Position numbers and translations under genes: made by a program
The notes under the pieces: model-generated
What the model was told of the DNA's origin: nothing
Seen by the model: only the letters and a program-made list of their open reading frames with translations
The model's database searches: none
From: Isoetes engelmannii
Lineage: Eukaryota > Streptophyta > Lycopodiopsida > Isoetales > Isoetaceae
Assembly (NCBI GenBank): GCA_011763485.2
Contig: JAANSK020215533.1
Span: 1 to 24,307, forward strand
Length of the DNA: 24,307 nucleotides
Direction of reading: 5' to 3'
Shown here: piece after piece, positions 20,171 through 24,307 of the stretch
Numbering within the stretch: position 1 is the first letter of the stretch
Layout: each line of letters begins with the position of its first letter

Positions 20171-20630
20171 GGCCAATATCCTCAACCATTCTGCAGAGCC
20201 GAAAAGCAGAAAGAATTCGGGTAATCCATCAAGGTAATGCTAGATAAGAAACAGAGTGAATCTACAATGCAAAAGGATTGATGAAAAGGTGGAGAATTGA
20301 AGAGGAGAAGGGGCCGAAATGCAAAGAAAACTCAGAATACCTAAGATTGAAATAGCAGTGAAAGAATGTTGCCTCCAATCCGGTAAGGATTGGCAGGCAG
20401 AAACAGGTGAGGTGGAAGGCGCTTCAGCCCTCCTCTGCTGCCTGCACAACAGAGCGCCATTGAAGACGAGGGAAGATGGCAGATGCCAGCTCGGACTGCC
20501 ACATATGACACGTATTCACGAGATTGACTAAACTCTCCAAATGTCCACTTTCCTCTCTAAATTTAGCTAACATCAGATTTAGCTGGGCAGTTTTCTCCTT
20601 GTGGATTCTCTATCCATCTATCCATCTATT
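20171..20630 (-). promoter_or_regulatory. Probable 5' region of the RBOH frame
   Basis: Minus-strand sequence upstream of the RBOH fragment. TTAG|GTATTC (about 20342-20336) could be a splice donor and CTCTGCAG (about 20194-20187) an acceptor, which would make an intron of about 150 bp in the leader. No convincing TATA box. The near 20550-20600 sequence (AAATTTAGCTAA) is A+T-rich. Confidence 0.3.
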
Positions 20631-20668
20631 ATTATATTCTATTAGCTGGGCAGCTAATAGAATATAAT
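20631..20668. repeat. 38-bp palindrome (18-bp arms, GG spacer)
   Basis: ATTATATTCTATTAGCTG (20631-20648) and CAGCTAATAGAATATAAT (20651-20668) are exact reverse complements around GG. Confidence 0.95.
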
Positions 20669-20670
20669 AG

Positions 20671-20704
20671 CCCCGTAAGCCTATAGTACTATAGGCTTAC
20701 GGGG
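20671..20704. repeat. Perfect 34-bp palindrome with no spacer
   Basis: CCCCGTAAGCCTATAGT (20671-20687) is followed at once by its exact reverse complement (20688-20704). It begins two bases after the preceding palindrome. The function is unknown; such cruciforms can come from foldback transposons or template-switch errors. Confidence 0.97.
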
Positions 20705-20847
20705 GATTCACATGCAGAAATGGCGATGGGCCAGGTGAAAATTTGCTGACCCCATGGCCCCGTTCAGAGAGGCCTCAGCTCTCGCGCCATGCACGGCGTG
20801 GTGCTAAGGCAATGCTTCAGTTGTGCCCTCTTGCTCACTTAGCTCGT

Positions 20848-20891
20848 GATGGATGGATGGATGGATGGATGGACGGATGGACGGATGGACG
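20848..20891. repeat. (GATG)n / (GGAC)n microsatellite
   Basis: Six GATG-type units followed by three GGACGGAT units. A short complementary ATCC-type run (TATCCATCTATCCATC) lies at about 20611-20627, before the palindromes. Confidence 0.85.
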
Positions 20892-20958
20892 TCCTACCAC
20901 ATTGATAGCATAGATGAGTATGTTCAGACTCTTGTGAAATATCCCTTATGATAGGGGT

Positions 20959-21056
20959 AATGTTCCCGTGTAGGATATTTCTTGGGGCAAGGGCTTGGCG
21001 AGCTCGTTAGAGCGAGCCATACTCGCACCCCAAGAAATGTCCTACACGGGAACATT
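20959..21056. repeat. Long hairpin, 29-bp arms, 40-base loop
   Basis: AATGTTCCCGTGTAGGATAT.. (20959-20987) pairs with 21028-21056 at 28 of 29 positions. The loop holds a further weak pairing (GGCGAGCTCG with CGAGCC). The size and pairing suit either a tiny MITE or a transcript that could be processed into small RNA; no evidence decides. Confidence 0.9.
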
Positions 21057-21061
21057 CACTC

Positions 21062-21229
21062 TACGTAATGTTAGGGTGGAGGTAACTATGCGATGAGATG
21101 GCGTAATATTAATACACTTACCATGTGGCATTGGCAAAAGGAATTGCCCCTTGAATGCACCACAAGACATTACAAGAAATAATATAGGTCTGAAATTGGC
21201 AATAATTGCCTCCACCCTAACGTTATGCG
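21062..21229. mobile_element. MITE-like element with 21-bp inverted ends
   Basis: The left end TACGTAATGTTAGGGTGGAGG (21062-21082) matches the reverse complement of 21209-21229 at 17 of 21 positions, with the inner 13 bases identical. The 168-bp element lies five bases after the preceding hairpin. No target-site duplication identified. Confidence 0.6.
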
Positions 21230-21239
21230 GACAAAATGT

Positions 21240-22496
21240 TTAACCATGGCCTTCTAGCAAGGAAGAAAGTTGCCATTATTTCCTTCTTTTCATGAAGAGA
21301 TCGTGTCTTTGGAAGTTGTCATTGTTGCTAAGACATTTAAGTTGATGACATCCTTGTCGGATGTTGTCCCTTGCTGCAAAGAAAAAGAAAAAGGGTTTCG
21401 TGACATATTCACGTTGACACATACCTAATATTCTCAATCATCCACCTATGCAATCTCTCTGTCTTTCGGGCGCATTGCTCGCCATTCCATCAGCTATCAT
21501 TCATTGCTTTTGGTTTGCATCATTAGATCTTTATCCTAAATGTATGGCCAATCTTCAAACTTCATATGCTGCAAATTCAACAGATCTGTTCTAGATGCTT
21601 GCCTTTCATGTCACAGTTTACAATTCTTGAGTAGTACTCGTTTTCATAGCTAAGAAGAAAGAGTTTACGTGGTCAAATTCAAGGTGGTCCCTTTGTAGGC
21701 CATTCATAATAAACATCGTGTTCACGGTTAGTTCAATCACGCATGTGCTTTGCTCTGTACCCTAGAGATGACGACATTCATTGGTTGTTATACTGACTTC
21801 TTAAAGTCTATCACTAAACTTTGTTCGCATGCAAGAGCATCAATGTCCCTTGTCTACTTCCCACCATCATAAAGATTTGAGCATTATTTAGGTGGCTATC
21901 ATAAATAGGGCACCTTCACAAGCCCACCCTTTTATGTAACTAGATCTCTGCTTTTTCAGTAAACTATGGGATTCTAGCACACTGGAAATGGTTAAGACAT
22001 CATATTACAAAGAACAGATTAATCATAAACTAGTTTTGGTCCACAAGGATACCTATCACTAGATTTGCACATGAAAAGGCATAGGACAATTGCATCTATT
22101 CATACAGGTGCACATAATCTCTATTTATTAGTTGTCGCGCCATGGGGAAATGAATATTAGAGAGAGGGGTTACATTGTAAAAAATAGGATGGTGGCATGC
22201 TATTTTGGGGTCCTTCTAGGCATTGTGAGGCACACATGAGTAATCCTTATATTTCTCACTCGGGTAATTTATAAAAATAAATTTAAAAAATTTCCGCATT
22301 CATCATCGATAGTCCAATTATGTACGTGAGTAACCAAGAAACAACAATATTGAATGGTTGTTATACTAACTTCTTAAAGGCTATTACCAAACATTGTCCT
22401 TATGCAATAAAACATCAATGTTTTCGGTCTACTTTCATGTTAGAAAAATTATTATTCCAATGACATTCATTGTCAACAACGTCTTTATGCTTATGT
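21240..22496. other. Unrecognised intergenic DNA with a dispersed direct repeat
   Basis: No gene seen. GGTTGTTATACTGACTTCTT (about 21783) recurs as GGTTGTTATACTAACTTCTT (about 22353). The similarity extends over roughly 80 bp (AAAG.CTAT..CCAAAC.TTGT and ..CATCAATGT..) and then fades. This suggests that two relics of one older element flank 22000. Confidence 0.5.
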
Positions 22497-22524
22497 TGTG
22501 ATGTCCCCTGTTCATATACGATGC
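22497..22524. repeat. Detached LTR-end fragment
   Basis: TGTGATGTCCCCTGTTCATA..GATGC matches the first 28 bases of the 23199 LTR block at 24 positions. The rest of an LTR does not follow; the sequence instead enters the dyad-repeat region. No primer-binding site lies beside it. Confidence 0.6.
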
Positions 22525-22531
22525 GTAGAAT

Positions 22532-22975
22532 GATCCTCATGGTGCTCTTGCGCACTCGGAGAGTACTGGACTCTGTTTTAGGCCATACTTGGTCAAACTG
22601 CTAATATGATGACATATTTCTGCTCTATTCGAATGGTGGAGCTCAAATTTGGTCTTAGTTTTTGGTTTGGGTACATGCAACTAGGTCAATTAAGGTCGAG
22701 TACTCTCGATGTGCGGCAGGAGGGCATTAGGATTATCCTATAGTGCTCTCACGCATTCGGAGAGTACTGGGCCAACTTGGGTGCCGTTTTACTATATCAG
22801 TTAGCAATTTTAAGGCAATATCCTAGCTCTAAACTTAATTCTAAGCTAAACTTGCTGATTCGATTTACCTTTAGAGTTAATTTTCATGGTCAAATAGGGT
22901 CGAGTACTCTCGGTGTGCGCCAGGAGGGCATTAGGATTATCCTAATGGTGCTCTCGCGCACTCGGAGAGTACTCG
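22532..22975 (-). repeat. Retrotransposon leader with repeated 75-bp dyad modules
   Basis: Two full modules (22697-22770 and 22901-22975) and the right half of a third (22532-22569) are spaced about 205 bp apart. Each full module is an inverted repeat. It starts CGAGTACTCTCG, has the near-palindrome ATTAGGATTATCCTAAT at its centre, and ends CGGAGAGTACT. In the 22901 module the arms pair at 29 of 37 positions. The block lies downstream of the primer-binding site when read on the minus strand, so it would be in the untranslated leader of the element. Confidence 0.75.
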
Positions 22976-23184
22976 GGGTGTTTTTGGCCAAAGTTTCTAA
23001 CTTCATTCTAATTTATAGGTGAATGCTAGTTACATCCAACTAGCTGCTACTACTATCTTGGGAAAAAGATTTTCCTCCTAGTCTCGAGGTTCTTGCTTGG
23101 GATTTTAACTCCAAGGTTGAAGTTCTAGGACAGTTAGTGCCATTGGGTGATGGCCAGTGCTCGATCTTGGTCAACCAAAATCAT
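22976..23184 (-). other. Internal leader just after the primer-binding site
   Basis: No open frame of note. By position, read on the minus strand, this is the first part of the internal region of the retrotransposon, between primer-binding site and dyad modules. Confidence 0.45.
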
Positions 23185-23197
23185 TGCTCTGATACCA
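23185..23197 (-). promoter_or_regulatory. Primer-binding site for initiator tRNA-Met
   Basis: On the minus strand the sequence is TGGTATCAGAGCA, the standard plant retrotransposon site complementary to the 3' end of initiator tRNA-Met. It begins one base after the LTR end CACA. It fixes the element's direction as minus, with the internal region toward lower coordinates. Confidence 0.85.
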
Positions 23198-23198
23198 T

Positions 23199-24306
23199 TG
23201 TGACGACCCCTGCTCGTATACGATGCTCCCATCGTATATAAACTGGAGATCCCCTCCTGCTAGCCTTGCTAGCTAACAAGAGGTCGTCCACCTAACATCA
23301 GACTCTTGATGGTGAGCAAGAGTCCACGTGGGAAGAATGGACGTGTCATTCATCCCATCATCCCTCGGGATCTACCTAGCTGCAGAAGCGCATGAATGTC
23401 AGCACAATACCACATCACACAATATAAACACCACGAAGGGTGGGATCACCATAACATGATACATCGTAACATAGAACATAACATAACATCAACAAAGGGG
23501 AATCCTACCCAAGGCTCAGACTCAGACTGACGGCTTGGGGTCTCCAGAGGTCAATGCAGACATAATTCATGGCAATGGATTTGGCTGGCATAGAACATGG
23601 TCATTGGGTAGTCCACTCCATCCACCGCTCCTGTGCTTACTTTGCGGATAGGCTGATAAGTCTTGGCGCCGGACCGTAGCCTTCTAAGAGCATAGCCAAT
23701 GGGGCTATTCCCGGGCTGCATCTCCCCGGTCCCGATGAGGCAGGAAGATATTTCTCTCTCCTAGAGCTTCCATACCACTGGTAGCCGAGCTAGGGAGACA
23801 CTGCTTATATACGACTTCAACCCCATTGAAGGTGGCCTCATCACCCAAGAGGTGTCGCATCCATACCTTAGCCACACGCAGAGCTAAGGTATTAGATCTA
23901 GCCCACAATGTTCCCCGGTAGACGTTACACACCATAGGAATCAACTACCATTGGACAAGTCCTCCTTGTCAGTCGATCTGGCCATGCCACCCACAGCACT
24001 GGCGTGCTCTTATGCACAGGCTGCATTACTTGGGAACTATTGTGGCTAATCTAGGAACATCCACTAGGAGGCTCTGGGTCTTTACCCCCTTCCCAAATAC
24101 ACAAGAGGTGCGCACAGAGCAATCCATAGATGACAATTGAACTAATAATACAGATAAAGATTTAATCTATCTATCTACAGTTATGTTCATTTGTTAAGGT
24201 CTATGATCTTGGGCTAAATGGGCACGCAAACTAGTCAATCTAAACTCACTCTAATCTAGCAAGCAAGACACATCATATTCATTTCAAGCTAGCAATTATA
24301 GTCACA
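23199..24306 (-). mobile_element. 5' LTR of a minus-strand retrotransposon (about 1.1 kb)
   Basis: Read on the minus strand it starts TGTGACTATAATTG at 24306 and ends GGGGTCGTCACA at 23199, giving TG..CA ends that are themselves inverted (TGTGAC/GTCACA). The primer-binding site follows directly. A minus-strand TATA-like TATATAAG is at 23811-23804, near the middle, where an LTR promoter is expected. The 24306 boundary lies one base from the window edge, so the outer end and target-site duplication cannot be checked. The 1033-1546 block is a shorter, diverged relative. No coding part of the element is recognised in this window. Confidence 0.75.
23804..23811 (-). promoter_or_regulatory. TATA-like element of the LTR promoter
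   Basis: TATATAAG on the minus strand, about 495 bp into the LTR. The position suits a U3/R promoter, but a plus-strand TATATAAA-like motif also exists at about 23235, so strand choice rests on the primer-binding site. Confidence 0.4.
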
Positions 24307-24307
24307 T

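Noticed and set aside
20631-21229. CRISPR-like or terminator interpretation of the inverted repeats
   Set aside because: The repeats are unrelated in sequence, not evenly spaced, and the genome is a plant nucleus.
23185-23197. A tRNA gene at GCTCTGATACCA
   Set aside because: Only the 3' end complement is present, beside an LTR; no cloverleaf surrounds it. It is a primer-binding site.

Overview
This window is nuclear DNA from a flowering plant. The evidence is a 21-exon Argonaute gene with short GT-AG introns, a plant-type NADPH oxidase (RBOH) fragment, a plant Ty3/gypsy gag relic, a Pogo/Tigger-type transposase relic, and a long terminal repeat (LTR) next to an initiator tRNA-Met primer-binding site. 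The species cannot be told from the sequence. Little of the window is gene; most is transposon debris and tandemly duplicated intergenic DNA.

Layout. Positions 1-1032 are pyrimidine-rich non-coding DNA. A decayed LTR lies at about 1033-1546. A Ty3/gypsy gag relic lies at 3056-3830 (+). Two small tandem duplications lie at 5378-5686. A broken Pogo-like transposase lies at about 5831-8072 (-); its catalytic core contains a 298-bp tandem duplication. An 89-bp tandem duplication and a fragment resembling the secreted DUF26/Gnk2 fold follow (8525-9081). A 1.43-1.44 kb unit is present twice in tandem (9888-11331 and 11332-12757); each copy keeps a short, very acidic open frame. A 130-bp MITE-like inverted-repeat element carrying two ABRE-type motifs (12778-12907) lies about 0.4 kb upstream of the Argonaute start.

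Genes. The Argonaute gene (13315-17614, +) is intact: 21 exons join in frame to give 894 residues with N, PAZ, MID and PIWI domains and a complete D-E-D-H slicer tetrad. It is divergent, has a Ser-rich insertion inside PIWI, and ends in Leu instead of the usual Cys. Convergent with it on the minus strand is a five-exon RBOH-type frame (18540-19959). It encodes the N-terminal regulatory domain, EF-hands and first transmembrane helix only, then stops before the heme, FAD and NADPH regions.

Right end. Positions 20631-21229 hold four different inverted repeats, including a perfect 34-bp palindrome. From 22497 onward is the 5' end of a minus-strand LTR retrotransposon: an LTR of about 1.1 kb (23199-24306), a primer-binding site, and a leader with repeated 75-bp dyad modules.

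How they fit together. The Argonaute is the only gene here that looks complete and functional; its family acts in small-RNA silencing. The inverted repeats around it could themselves give rise to hairpin RNA, but that is inference. I found no clearly new multi-gene system. The strongest leads are the unusual Argonaute, the truncated but frame-intact RBOH, the acidic short frames preserved in the 1.4-kb duplication, and the dyad modules in the retrotransposon leader.
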